Positions 11,310 to 21,915 of a stretch of 64,000 nucleotides of DNA are shown here, in pieces. Position 1 is the stretch's first letter, and every line of letters starts with the position of its first letter. The stretch is from Edaphochlamys debaryana (taxonomy: Eukaryota > Chlorophyta > Chlorophyceae > Chlamydomonadales). The translations under genes and the position numbers were made by a program. The notes under the pieces were generated by a model that was not told where the DNA came from, ran no database searches, and saw only the letters and a program-made list of their open reading frames with translations. The stretch is taken from assembly GCA_016858145.1 (NCBI GenBank), contig JAEHOE010000004.1:434001-498000 (forward strand), in the 5' to 3' direction.

Positions 11310-13563
11310 TTACCGCTGCACCATCTCCGCCAGCGGCTGCGTCGGCGACGGCTGGGGGGTGGCCAGGGGCGCGGCCGGCTGGGGCTGCGAAGGCAGGGCC
11401 AGCGGCTCCTTCGGCGACGACTGCGGGGGAGCCAGGGGCGTAGCCGGCGGGGGCTGCGATGGCGGTGGCGGTGGCGGCTCGGCCAGACGCGCCTGCTGAG
11501 CCTGCCGTCGCCTTCGCTTTGCCGGCGGAGGCGCTTTGCCCGCTTCCGTTCCGACTGCCTCCACCACCGGCTCTGCCTCCTCCGGACCGCACCCCACGCA
11601 GTGCCTGTGCGCAGGCCCTGAGCTGCAGGCAGGGCTTGAAGCTAGGACGCGAGCAGGCCGGTTCGAGGGCAGCGCGCATGCCTGCCCCGGGCCCGCCCGC
11701 GCCAGCAGGCTGAGCTGTGTGTCCATGGCCGCCGCTAGGGCACAGCGCGCGGCCTTGCGGGTTAGGGAAGAGGCCTCGTCCATTTCCACCCCGAGCAGCC
11801 ACCGCTTGACCACGCCTTGCTGGGCCCTCACGAGGCCGTGAAGCAGCTCGGCGCTCGCCCTGGAGAGCGGTGCCGGCTGCTGCAGGGCCGACCCCGCCAC
11901 CTCGCAGCCGACCCAGATGGCCTGCGCCGCCAGCCCAATCGCCGCATCGGCCGTGGCCGTGCGTGCGGCGCTTGGGTCCTCCGCCGCCGCGGCGGCCAGC
12001 GCCGCGGCCTCGGCCTGCGCTGGCGCCATGTCGGCCGTCGCCGCCAGCACCGCCGCCGCCAGCTCCAGCGCCGGCGCACCAGCGCCCAGCTCTCCGGCCG
12101 GCAGCAGCCTCAGGGCCAGGCCCAGGGCGGCGGTGCGGCTGGCGGCGCCGCCGTGTGGCGGCGGCGGCGAGTGGAGCGTGGCGGTCAGCGTGGCGGCCAG
12201 GCGCTCCGCCACCGGCGCACTGCATGGAGGGAGCAGGTAGGCGTGCGAAGGGGATCAGGCGAAGGTAATCGGGCCTGCCTTCTGCCTACGGCAGATAGCA
12301 CTACACAGCGAACCTCTCATCCGCTTCCGTGCGGCACTCTACTCACAGGCTGGGGTACCACTTAGTCCTCGCCGCCGCTGCGAGCGCAGCGGTGAAGCAA
12401 CTCAGCAGCGCCCTCGCGTAGTCCGACGGCGGCATGGCGGCCCCTGCGGCCTTCCCCTGAGGGGCGCTGTCGATGAGCCTCTGCAGCAGGGGCCCCGCCG
12501 CCTCCGCCGAGGGTGCCAGCGCGTACAGCCCCGCTGCCGCGCTGAGCACTCGCGGCGGCGACAGGGGCGTCAGCAGCTGATGGCTCAAGGATACGGCGTA
12601 TAAGGCAGCATCCAGAGCCGCCGGCCGCTCAGCGTACACGTCGGGCCAGTGGGGGAGGAGGCCCTGCATTAAGCCCGCGGCAAGGCTCAGCAGCGCAGAC
12701 AGTAGGCCCTCCTCCGCCAGCCGCAACACGTTCGTTTCGCGGCGGCACTCGGCGGCAAGGCGTACAAGCGCCTCGGCGGCAGCAGTCCGGTCGCCCGACA
12801 CCGCCGCCGCCGCCTCTCGCACCGTCGCCGCGTCGTCGGCGGCCGCCGAGCAGAGCCGCAGCAGCAGACCGGCTGTGGGTTCTATCGATGCCGGCGGTAG
12901 GTCAGCTTGGCCGAGGAGGTCCAGCAGCGCTGACACCAGCCCCGGTGTGCCGCATGCATCAGCGCTGTCGCAGGGTCTGACTCGGATATGAGCCTCGAGT
13001 ACAGAGGCTGCTGCGACACGGGTTGGGGTGGCTGCGCCGTCGCCGTCCTGCAGGCACAGGGCCAGGACCGGCAGCCCGCCTGCGGCGCTGAAGTTGGCGG
13101 TGAACGAGGCGGCCAGGCTTGCCGGCGGCTCGGTGGAGGACGAGACTGCAGTCGAGGTGGAGGCTGGGGCGGACAGTGCCACCTTTGCTGCAGCCGAGCT
13201 GGAGGCGGCCTTGAGCGCAACGAGCGGCGCCGCATCAGGGTGGGCCACAACTGCGCCAACGGAGAGCAGCTGGGAGCAGGTGCCGCTGCTTGTGGGCGTG
13301 CCCGGGTTGTCGCAGCCGCGGGAGAGGAGCTGGGACCAGGCGCCGGGGCTGCCGCCGCCACCGCCAGCAGAGGCCGCCGCTGCAGCGGCGGCTTGCGGCG
13401 GCTCCGATGCGCTGGCGGCGGCGAGGCCGGCCTGCAGTGCCGCCAGGCCGGCGGCGCTGTCGGGCCAGAGGCTCAGCAGCTTGGCCAGTGCACCCGGGGC
13501 CTTGAGGAGGCGGTCGGGGCGCAGGAGGGCCATGGAGCCGGGGTGGGCGAGCTCGGCGGCCAC
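11310..13563 (-). CDS. ARM-like alpha-helical nuclear protein, paralog of the divergent neighbour; 5' end uncertain
   Basis: Two exons on the minus strand, 13563-12347 and 12219-11310, phases matching, up to 708 residues. The sequence is Ala/Leu-rich helical repeats like Armadillo/HEAT proteins, ending in a basic cluster (KRRRRQ) and a Pro-rich tail, so nuclear targeting is likely. The first 47 codons are almost identical to codons inside the large exon of the plus-strand neighbour, and APVAERLAATL after the intron matches MAERLAPLL at the corresponding intron there, so the two are paralogs with a shared intron position. The frame enters through GTG at 13563 with a stop upstream at 13624-13626. 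The first in-frame ATG is 13533-13531; upstream exons equivalent to the neighbour's first four were not found. It may be a truncated copy or have an unseen 5' exon. Function unknown. Confidence 0.6.
13423..13563 (-). repeat. 141-bp tract shared in inverted orientation with 15139-15279
   Basis: By eye 8 of 141 positions differ, all but one silent, from the start of the minus-strand gene. Similarity stops abruptly after codon 47 (GCC GGC CTC here, GCC GGG CTC there). Confidence 0.85.
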
Positions 13564-13776
13564 CTTGGGCGCTGAGGTTCTGATCCGCGGCGCTCGAAGT
13601 ACAAGAGGCGCGTCGACACCGCTCTACTTGGTCTTCCCTGCTGCGCTGACCCTGCCGCCCGTGCCGCCCTGCCTCCGCTGAGCGGGTCACGCACCGCACC
13701 GCACCGCACGCTCCGCCCAGGCGTTGCCCCTTAAGCTCAGCCCGCGGCCCTGGGGCACGCCTTGGGCACTCCGGCC

Positions 13777-16700
13777 ATGGAGGGCTATGGCGCTGAACAG
13801 CAGGTGAGCGCCTGTCCAGGGCAGGGCTATCGGCCGAGGGGCCAGCTGTGCGCAGGACCCGCCGAAGCGGCCGGGGATGGCACCGGCGCCGGGCCGCCAG
13901 CCGGCGCTCTCCCCAAGCCGCGGCAAAGCGGCTGGGGTCCCTCACTGGCGCCTCTCCTGATCCTCCTCCTTGCTGCTCCCCGCCCCCGCAGGCCGCGCCG
14001 CTGTCCCTCGTGGAGAAGGCACGTCGCGTCTGCGACCCAGATGACTTCCCCGACGAGGACCTGTCAGACCTGGAGGTGGACAAGGTGCGGCGGGGGGCAT
14101 GCGGGCCTTCAGGCTGGCGTTTGAGGCTTCATGTGCGGGGCGGGGCAGCGGGGACACGCGGTGCCGCTGACTCCTGTGCACGCGCACCCTAGCCACGCCA
14201 GTAGGCTCTTAGCAATTCCAAACCCATTCGCCACTCCCGTGTCCCCACCCCACCCGCTTGCAGCTGAGGGATGAGGCTCTCAAGACCATCGGGCTCTCCC
14301 GCAGCGTCCAGAGTAAGGAGGACGCCGGCCAGGCAATCCTCGACTGCGCCTTCCACCCAAACGTGGGGTGCACTATTGAGGTCGACAAGGTGCGTGGGCT
14401 GAGATGGGCTGGATGCGGTACGATCAGTGGTGTGGCGCTGTCAAGCCCTTGCGGTCAGTGGCCAACGGACGGGGGGGAACTCTCCCCACTTTGAGGCTCC
14501 CTCGCTTATGCTCACGGCCCTTGTTCTCTGCTGTTAGGGGGCGGGCTCCCAGGCATGCAGGAGGCAAGCCCGTGAGGCCGGTCAGCCGGCTGTGGCGAAG
14601 GGCTGCATTGGGCTGCATTGCAAGTTACAGCCCCACAGCCAACCTGCCGCCCCCGCCGCCCCACGCCTGCCTCGCCCCAGGTCTGCACGCGCCTGTCCAA
14701 CAAGGCCACCTCCAAGACCGACCCCAACACCGTTCGGGTCGCGCTCCACGTCATGCGCCAACTGGCGTCCCACCCCGACTGGGGCCACACGGTGAGCTGC
14801 CCCTGCGGCGGGGCGCACCAGCAGGGGGCAGGGGGCCAGGAAGACGGGCTCTGCAGCAGTCACGGCTTGCCCCTCGGCTACATGTCTGCCAGCCTACCGT
14901 GGCCTGCCCCTCCCCGCCCCTGGCCTGCCCCTCGCCCCCCCTTGCATGCCATTCGCCTGCCACTCCTTCACGTCCATGCAACCGTTCCCAACCCGCCCGC
15001 TCCGCCCCGCCCTGCCACCCCACCTCGCAGGCCCATGCCTTCCTGCCCGGGACGCTCGACCGCATCGTGGACAAGCTCAACAGCATCCTCTCCCGGCCGC
15101 CCGGCAGCGCCGCCCCCAACGCTGCCTACGTTGGTGCCCTGGCCGCCGAGTTGGCCCACCCCGGCTCCATGGCCCTGCTGCGCCCCGACCGCCTCCTCAA
15201 GGCCCCCGGCGCACTGGCCAAGCTGCTCAGCCTCTGGCCCGACAGCGCCGCCGGCCTGGCGGCACTGCAGGCCGGGCTCTCAACCCCGCTCCCCGCGGCC
15301 AAGCCGCCGCAGGGCGCCGCCGCTGGCGGCGGCGGCGGAGGCAACCCCGCACCGCTCCCGGCCGAGAACTTCGCCCTCGCCTTCTGCGCTGAGGGCGGGC
15401 TGGACTCCCTGGCCCGCGGCCTCGTCGACGGCCCCAGCACCCCCCACGAGGACGCCACTATGGCCATCATTGACCGCCTGCGCCAATGCCCCGCCCGTAA
15501 CGCCACGGTCCTGGGTGGCCTGCTGGTTGCGCCAAACGTCAGCACAGAGATCGGGGCGGCGGTGATGGACATGGTCCTGGCGCCCGGAGGCCCCGGCATC
15601 GGATCGCTCGCCACCATGCTGCGCGGCAACAGCTCCCCCGCCGCGGTGGAGCGCATCCACCGCTACCTGCAGGCGAGCCTGTCGTCCGGTTCGGACATGT
15701 CCGCCGACACCGTGGCCCGCGTGCTGAGCGTGGGCGCGGAGCTACTCGAGGCTCTGGGCCACTCGGCCCTGAGCGGCGCGCCGCTGGTGCTGGCGGCGGC
15801 GCGCGCTATCGTCACCGCGGCGCCGCCGTCGGAGGCCCTGGCGGCGGCGCTCGGCGGCCTGGCGGACGCGCTGGCCCCCGCTCAAGCGGTGGAGGCGGCC
15901 GACGGCACCGGTGCTGACGGCGCGCTTGCCTGCTACCCGCCAGAGCTTTGCTGCCCAGCCACGGAGCTGTACGCCGCCGCCGCGTCTCTGTCCTCAGCGC
16001 CGGCGTCGAGCGCCGGCGGCAGCAGCAGCGGGCCTCTCTCTGCGCTGGGCATGGAGAATGACGTGTGGCGCTTTGTCGGCCTGGTGACAGCCGATGAGAC
16101 CCCGGTGCCCGAGGAGCACCTGCGGGCGGCGCTGCACTGCCTGAGCGCGGGCATGACCAGCCTCAAGCGCGCCGGCTGGCCGGTCGGAGGCTTTGAGACG
16201 TGAGGCTTTGGGCCGGGGGTCGGGGGTCCAGGGAGGCTCGGAGAGCTTGGGTCCTGGGTGTGGGGCTCTTGGTTTCAGGGTTGTGGCTTGCAACGGGCGG
16301 GAAGCTGAGGCACGGGCTTGCGCGTGGGTCTTGTTGCTACCCTCAGCCCGTCCTCGCGTTCCTCCTTTCTTCCTTCCGGCCCGCAGGATGGCCGAGCGCC
16401 TGGCCCCCCTCCTGACCGAGGAGCTGCAGCGGGCCGACCCCTTCAGCCCCCGCGTCTCCGTGGTGCCCCTGGGCCTGCAGCTGCTGCCCCTGCTGCCGCT
16501 GGGCACGGAGGGCCAGGTCCTGACCGCCCTGCGCCTCCAGCGGGCCATCCTCCTGCGGGCGGAGGCCGAGGCTACCGAGGCTACGGCCGGGGTCGCTGCG
16601 GCTCAGGCCGACGCGTTCGGCTGGCTCGTGGCGGCGGTGCAGGCGGCGGCGGGCGGGCTTGAGGAGGCGCTGGCCGCCGCAGCCGGCGGCGGCGCCTCGA

Positions 16701-17759
16701 CCAGCGCCGGCGCGGGGGCTTCCCTGTTCGGCCCTCTGCTGGCGCGCAGCAGGGCGGTGCGCGACGCGGCCGAGGAGCTCTACGTGGCGCTGTGCTCGGC
16801 GGGGCGCGCCATGGGCGAGGGCGCGGTCATGGACGCTGGCCGGGCGCAGGCGGCCGCTGGCGCCAGCGCGGCGGCGTTCGGGGTGGGCCTGGCCTTCATG
16901 AAGGTGGGGCCATGGGTAGGAGCAGCTGATGGAGCAGAGGGGACTGTCATTTGCGCACGCCTTCTTTACCGTCCTGCCCTTGATATGGTTCTGTTTCCCT
17001 GCCACTTTGGTGTATCGAGGGACCATCGTCATACCCTTCTTCCTCAGAGCCCCGCCCCGCCCTGCCCTCCATTCCCTGGTGCAGGCCATGAAGAGTGCCC
17101 TGGCTGCGGCGCACGACGCCGCCATGCGGAAGGCCGCCGCCGACGCCGTGGCGGCGGCGCCCAACCCGGCGGCGGCGGCCGCCGCCAGGCCCCCAGCCAG
17201 CAAGGCGCCGCCAGCGGCCGCCAAGCCCACTGCGGCCCCCAGCACACCGCCCAAGGCCGCGGCTTCCGCCGCCTCTGAGGTGAGACTCCTTGATACCTTT
17301 CAGCTCATGGCAAGGGCTTGCAGATGTGCAATGCGACGCCGCACCTCGCTGCCCGTTGTGAAACTCGCTGCCCGTTGTCCTCTCTCTGCCTCACAACTGC
17401 GCGCTCACAATCCTGCCTTGGCCTGCCCTATGCAAACCCAACCCCAGGGCCTCCGTGCGCCTCCGCCTTCGCTGGCGGCGGCTGGCGGCGGCGCGGCTGG
17501 CGGCGGCGCGGCTGGCGGCGGCGGCAGCCCGGCGGCGGCCTCGGGCCTAGGCCGCGGCGAGCGGGCTGCGGCTGCGGGCGCGGGCCAGCAGCACGCTCCG
17601 GCGGCGGCGGCGGCGGCGGCGGGACGGCGGCAGGAGCCACCCGTCGTGGACCTGATGGAGGATGACGACGATGAGGAGTACCAGCCGCCGTCCTCGGCGG
17701 CGGAGGGGTCAAAGAAGAAGCGCAAGGCCAAGCAGCCGGCGCGCGGGAAGGACGCGTGA
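13777..17759 (+). CDS. ARM-like alpha-helical nuclear protein
   Basis: Eight exons: 13777-13803, 13992-14084, 14264-14389, 14681-14791, 15031-16199, 16387-16903, 17085-17279, 17448-17759; 849 residues, all phases matching. The N-terminal part is not low-complexity (CDPDDFPDEDLSDLEVDK; ALHVMRQLASHPDWGH). The middle is a long Ala/Leu-rich helical region resembling Armadillo/HEAT repeats. The end is Ala/Gly-rich with an acidic stretch (DLMEDDDDEEY) and a basic nuclear-localisation-like cluster (KKKRKAKQ). I do not recognise a named family. It diverges from the minus-strand paralog with about 213 bp between the coding starts, which could share a promoter. The first exon is only 27 nt, so the exact start carries some doubt. 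Confidence 0.75.
15139..15279 (+). repeat. Plus-strand partner of the inverted 141-bp tract
   Basis: Lies inside the fifth exon of the ARM-like gene, coding from LAAELAHPGSMALLRPD to LQAGL; see 13423-13563. Confidence 0.85.
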
Positions 17760-18058
17760 GCGTCCCTGCGCTGGGCTGGATGAGGCCAAGGGTGGGCAGG
17801 GGCGCCAGGGGCTGGCGTGGGAAGTGGACGGCGATGTGTTGAGGCCTCGGGCTTGTCTTGAGGCCTCGCAGCCTGGATGTTGGAACGAGGTTGTTGATTG
17901 GCAGGAGTACAGGTACCGTAGCGTGGTTGCCGGTAAGGCCTGCTGGCCAGACAGCGGACGGCTATGTTGATGTTTCGTTGATGAGGGCGGCAGGCAGGCT
18001 CAGGGCGGCTCCAAGGGCGCATGCCTCTGTGCGGAGGCTTGGGGCGCATGAGGCGTGC

Positions 18059-18063
18059 TGTAA
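18059..18063 (+). promoter_or_regulatory. Candidate polyadenylation signal TGTAA
   Basis: TGTAA 300 nt after the ARM-like stop, a plausible distance for a chlorophyte 3' UTR. Confidence 0.5.
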
Positions 18064-18353
18064 ACGGCGGAGTGCTTAACCTCACCGCGGCCACCTGATG
18101 AGGGTGTGGCGGGCCCCCGGTCGGTCGGGGACAGAGGGGACAGACAGCCTGGGACAGGCGGGTACTGACACGCAATGTGCGCTTTCTACGAACAGCCTTG
18201 GCCCCCAGCCCCCCAGCGATTTAGAGCTGCAGAAGTCAACATCGCCTTCATTTGTTGTTGCCTTGCTAGCCTTGCCGATGAGCCCCAGCAACTGCAGCTT
18301 TGGTTAGCGAGCAAGCCCCGCGGTCGCCTTCGGGCCTGAGACCAACTCCTTTG

Positions 18354-18360
18354 TATAAAG
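18354..18360 (+). promoter_or_regulatory. Candidate TATA box TATAAAG
   Basis: Canonical TATAAAG 123 bp before the ATG of the first ankyrin gene, within an otherwise GC-rich stretch. A start about 30 bp downstream would give a 5' UTR near 90 nt. Confidence 0.5.
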
Positions 18361-18482
18361 CTGCGCTCCTCTATTCTGTCTAAGTGTTGGCACGTACTCG
18401 TTGCTGAGGTAAAACCGCAACAATTCATCATCACCGGTGGTCACGTTTCGCGTTTGGCCTCAGTCCCGCGCGAGCCGCAGCC

Positions 18483-21288
18483 ATGAGCGACATCGCCGAA
18501 CATCTGCGGAGCGGGCGCTACAGAGGCGACGCGTCCGGCGTCTGGCACCAAGACCTCGTGGCCCGCATCGCAAGGTACCTGCCCGCAAACTGCAGGGCAT
18601 GCACTCTGCCGCTGGTCAACAAGTCCACGGCTGCGCTGATACCAGACCGCGTCGTCAAGGTGGCGGACGGCGTGCCGGGCCATGCGGTCGCGACCTACCT
18701 GTCCAAGCCCCACCCCGAGCTCACGCTGCACCTGCGGAGGGCCCTGATCAACTCCGTCGCCGTGTTCGGTGACGTTAGAGGTCTCGAGCTCGCAGTGGAG
18801 GCCGCGGACTGCACGCTGGCGCCACAAACCATGGCCGCCGCTGCCGGGGCGGGGCAGCTGGCGTTCTGCCAACGGCTACAGGAGCTGGGCTGCCCCAAGC
18901 GCACCTCGACCTTCGACGCCCTCGTCGGCGTGGCCTCGACGACGGGGCATCGGGAGGGGTGCGACTGGCTCCTGGCCAACGGGGCAAGGCCAGGTTCAGG
19001 AGCCGTCTGCGCTGCGGCACGGGCCGGCCACGCCGCGCTGGTCCTCGCCCTCTGGCCCCGCTGGCTGGCGGGGCGGGCAGAAGAAGTCCGCCTGGGCCTA
19101 CGGGAAGCAGGGACGGAGGACGAGGGCATCGCCAAGGTCGTCAAAGCCGTGGCCCACGGTTGCAGCCACGAGACGCTCCTGGAAGTGTGGACGGCCAGGC
19201 CGGTGCGGGTGGCCCCCAACGCCGCTGGGCGAGCTTGGTACGAGACGTTCCTGAAAGACCTCTGTGCCACGGCCGCCGGCAGCCCCACGCGAGACTGGCA
19301 CACCAAGCTCTCTTGGGCGAACACCCTGGTCCGGGCGGCGGCGGCGCTGCTGCAGCCTGCGGCGGCAGTGGCGGCGCAGGCGCTGCTCGCCGCCAGCAGG
19401 AACGTGGCGTGCGCGGCGGCGGCGCAGTGCCCCGGCGCCGAGGCAGTCCAACGACTCACCTGGCTTCGCGGCATGGCCTACTCCTTCCGAGACGGCTCCA
19501 TCATCACCGCCGCCGCCAGCAGCGGAAACATGGCCGCGTTCACATGGCTGCGCGGGCGGGGCGCGCTGCTGCCGTCCCAGCCCGTCGCCGTTGACCTGCC
19601 GCCGGGGGAGTCTCTAAGGACCCTCCTGCCCCGCTTCATGGCCGAGGGATGCGTCATCAACCGGTACGGCATGGCCTTTCGGGCAATCGATCGCGGCGAC
19701 ACGGCCGGGTTGGGGTGGTTGCTGGAGCACTTCGGACCGGAGGCCTTCACGTTCAGGTACCTGGTTCGGGACGCGGCCCGCGCCGCTCGGATCGATCTGC
19801 TGGATTGGCTCCGTACGTACGGCGCGGGCCCCGTCAGCACGTGGGCCTGGGCCGATGCGTGGAAGCCCGCCATCGAGTCGGGCTGTGAGGCAGTGCTGAC
19901 GTGGCTCAAGGACAACGGCTGCCCGCTGCCGGTGAGGTGGATGAGTAAGCGTGTCAGTATGGGCCAGCCTCCATGGCTGGGGAGGCGTGCAGCCCAATGC
20001 CACAGGCATGGACCCTCGTGTGTAGTGCCTGCTGGTGCATGCCCTCTCCCCGCCGCCCTTACACCTGACCGTCGCCACCCTCCTCAACCCTGCTCGCCCG
20101 CCTGCCCCTCATACAACCCAGGAGAGCTCGCCCGAGTCCTTCCTGGTCGCTGCGCGAAAGGGTGACCACGCCACCCTCCGCGCCTGGCGCGTGTGGGGGC
20201 CCGCATCCCGCACCTCAGCGGCGCGCAAGCCAGTGATCTGCTGATGACGGAATTCCGCACCGGCGGCCCCTACAAGCCCGCCTCAACCCCGCCCCTTGAC
20301 GTGATACTTCACCTGGACTGCGGCCTGTCCTGCGGCGTGCTGGCGGAGGGGGTGGCGGAGGTGCCGTTCGATACGAACCGCAATAGCCTGCTGGCTCGCA
20401 TTCGGGAGCTGCGTCAGCGGGCGCAGGTAGGCTCACGGCAGGCGGGTGCAGTCCGGCGGTGCGAGGAAGTAGGGGGCTGCTCCCAAGCCACCTAGGGGCG
20501 GGAGCTGCACCAGTGGGCGCAGGTAGGCTCAGCCGCGCGTGTGCAGTCTGGCGGGGGCCGGCGGCGGAGTCTGACACATCGTGTACCAGTACCTGCCCTG
20601 CTCATGCATACCAGGGGGCCCTTGACCCTGCCTCACCCTGCCAGCACGCACTTGGCGTGAGGCCCATGCATTGAGGACTCCTCCGCTCACACCTAAGGCC
20701 CGACCACCCTCCCCCATGCAGCCCCCCTCGCAGGAGACCGGACAGGAGGCCTACATCGCCGCAGCTCGGGAGGGCGACCACGACACCCTCCGCGCCCTAG
20801 CGCAGCTGGGGGTCCGCTTCGGGCCCCTGAGCGGCCCCGAGGCCCGAGACCTACTGGTCTTGGCATCCCGGCGCCGCGCCGCCAGCAGCCCCACCGCCTC
20901 CTCCACCTCGCCCCTGGAGCTGCGCAGCATGCTGCGGCTGACCAAGGGCTCCTCCTCCAACTCACCAGCAGACCTTCGGCCAAAACTCCAAGGGTCGGCC
21001 GCGACCTCGAGCTCGCCCCTGGAGGTGCTGCTGGAGCTGGACTGTGGGCTGAGCTGGGGGAGGCTGCGGGCGGGCGTGTCGCAGCTGCCGGATGCGGAGG
21101 AGCGGGAGGCGCTGATGGAGCGCATCACAGGGCTGCAGGGGCAAAGGCAGGGTCAAGAGGAGGGGCAGGGCCGGGGGCTAGGGGAGGGGCAGGGGGAGGG
21201 GCAGGGGCAGGGGGAGGGGCAGGGAGAGGGGCAGGGGGAGGGGCAGGGAGAGGGGCAGGGCCAGGCGGATGGCGGTGCAGGGGCCTAG
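18483..21288 (+). CDS. F-box-like / ankyrin-repeat protein with duplicated terminal exon
   Basis: Exon 1 is 18483-19931 (483 codons, phase 0); the terminal exon is 20734-21288 (an alternative acceptor at 20722 adds four codons). Spliced this way the protein has 667 residues. The N-terminus has an F-box-like segment (VWHQDLVARIARYLP, then LPLVNKS), followed by degenerate ankyrin units (CQRLQELGCP, CDWLLANGA, WLRGRGALLP, WLKDNGCPLP). The last exon adds another unit and a region ending LLELDCGLSWGRLR, then a Gly/Glu/Gln tail. Between them lies a second, frameshifted copy of the terminal exon (20122-20426). Such proteins are usually substrate adaptors of SCF ubiquitin ligases; the target is unknown. 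A paralog of the same architecture lies at 40029. Confidence 0.78.
20122..20426 (+). pseudogene. Frameshifted duplicate of the ankyrin terminal exon
   Basis: Begins after a CCCAG acceptor with ESSPESFLVAARKGDHATLRA, matching the intact exon at 20734 (EAYIAAAREGDHDTLRAL) and the paralog at 41751. At about 20184 the frame slips: the following GARIPHLSGAQASDLL and LDVILHLDCGLSCG read only in the next frame. The uncorrected frame stops at 20242-20244. One extra base would make it 102 codons, phase 0 on both sides, with a GTAGGC donor at 20427, so it looks like a former internal exon. A single-base assembly error is the main alternative. Confidence 0.7.
20404..20545 (+). repeat. Short direct repeat around a splice donor
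   Basis: The segment 20404-20459 (GGGAGCTGC..GCGCAGGTAGGCTCA..GCAGTCCGGCGG) recurs with changes at 20500-20545, duplicating the end of the broken exon and its donor. Confidence 0.6.
21158..21262 (+). repeat. GGGGAGGGGCAGG-type coding repeat
   Basis: Purine-rich tandem array in the last exon of the ankyrin gene, encoding repeated GEGQ and GQGQ units. The G tracts lie on the coding strand and could form G-quadruplexes in the mRNA. Confidence 0.8.
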
Positions 21289-21915
21289 CTAGGGGTCCGT
21301 GTACCGGTAACAGTTAGGTGGGAGACATGTGCGGGGGCTGGGCCTGACGCTGGTGGCCAATCAAGGCAAGGCTGTCGGGTGCGTGCGGGCGGCGTGTTGT
21401 GGCGGACGGAGGGACAGCACGAAGCAAGAGGCCGGGCAGGGGCGGCTGCGTACCGGTAGCGCACGAAGCGCAAGGGCCGGGACGGCGGCAGGGCGCGGGG
21501 TGGAGCAAGGAGGGCGCAGATGGAATGGAGGAGCTGACGTGGGCAGCAATTGATGCGGCGGTTGTAGGGAGGTACTTCAGGATGACGAGGCGAGGGGCTG
21601 GGCAGCAGGCGTGGCTGTGAGGTCCGCCAAGTCTGACACGATAATCGCACTGGCGCCGGTGCCTCCCACCATGCCAGCAGGAACAAGTTGCATAGGACTG
21701 CTGGGCACTCAGCATTGCTCCGAACGTCCGAAGGGACGCGAGTACCGCCCTCAGCCTTCCTTGCAGCGCTCAGGGCTCAGGCTGCCACCACCTCCCTTCA
21801 CCTTGCCGTGCCTGCATATGCTCCCATGTCCATGCCCCACTCGACCCTCGGCAGGGAGCATACTTCCTCGTCCAGCCCTGCCTCAACAACTGATCCCTCC
21901 GCAACCGTGCAGTGC
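21289..21915. other. Convergent 3' regions, no gene seen
   Basis: Lies between the stop of the ankyrin gene (+) and the stop of the helicase (-). No coding signal or clear poly(A) motif was found. Confidence 0.55.

Larger units (their letters stand above)
17760..18482. other. Intergenic, no gene seen
   Basis: 3' UTR of the ARM-like gene with TGTAA at 18059-18063, then the promoter region of the ankyrin gene with a TATAAAG at 18354-18360. Confidence 0.6.
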
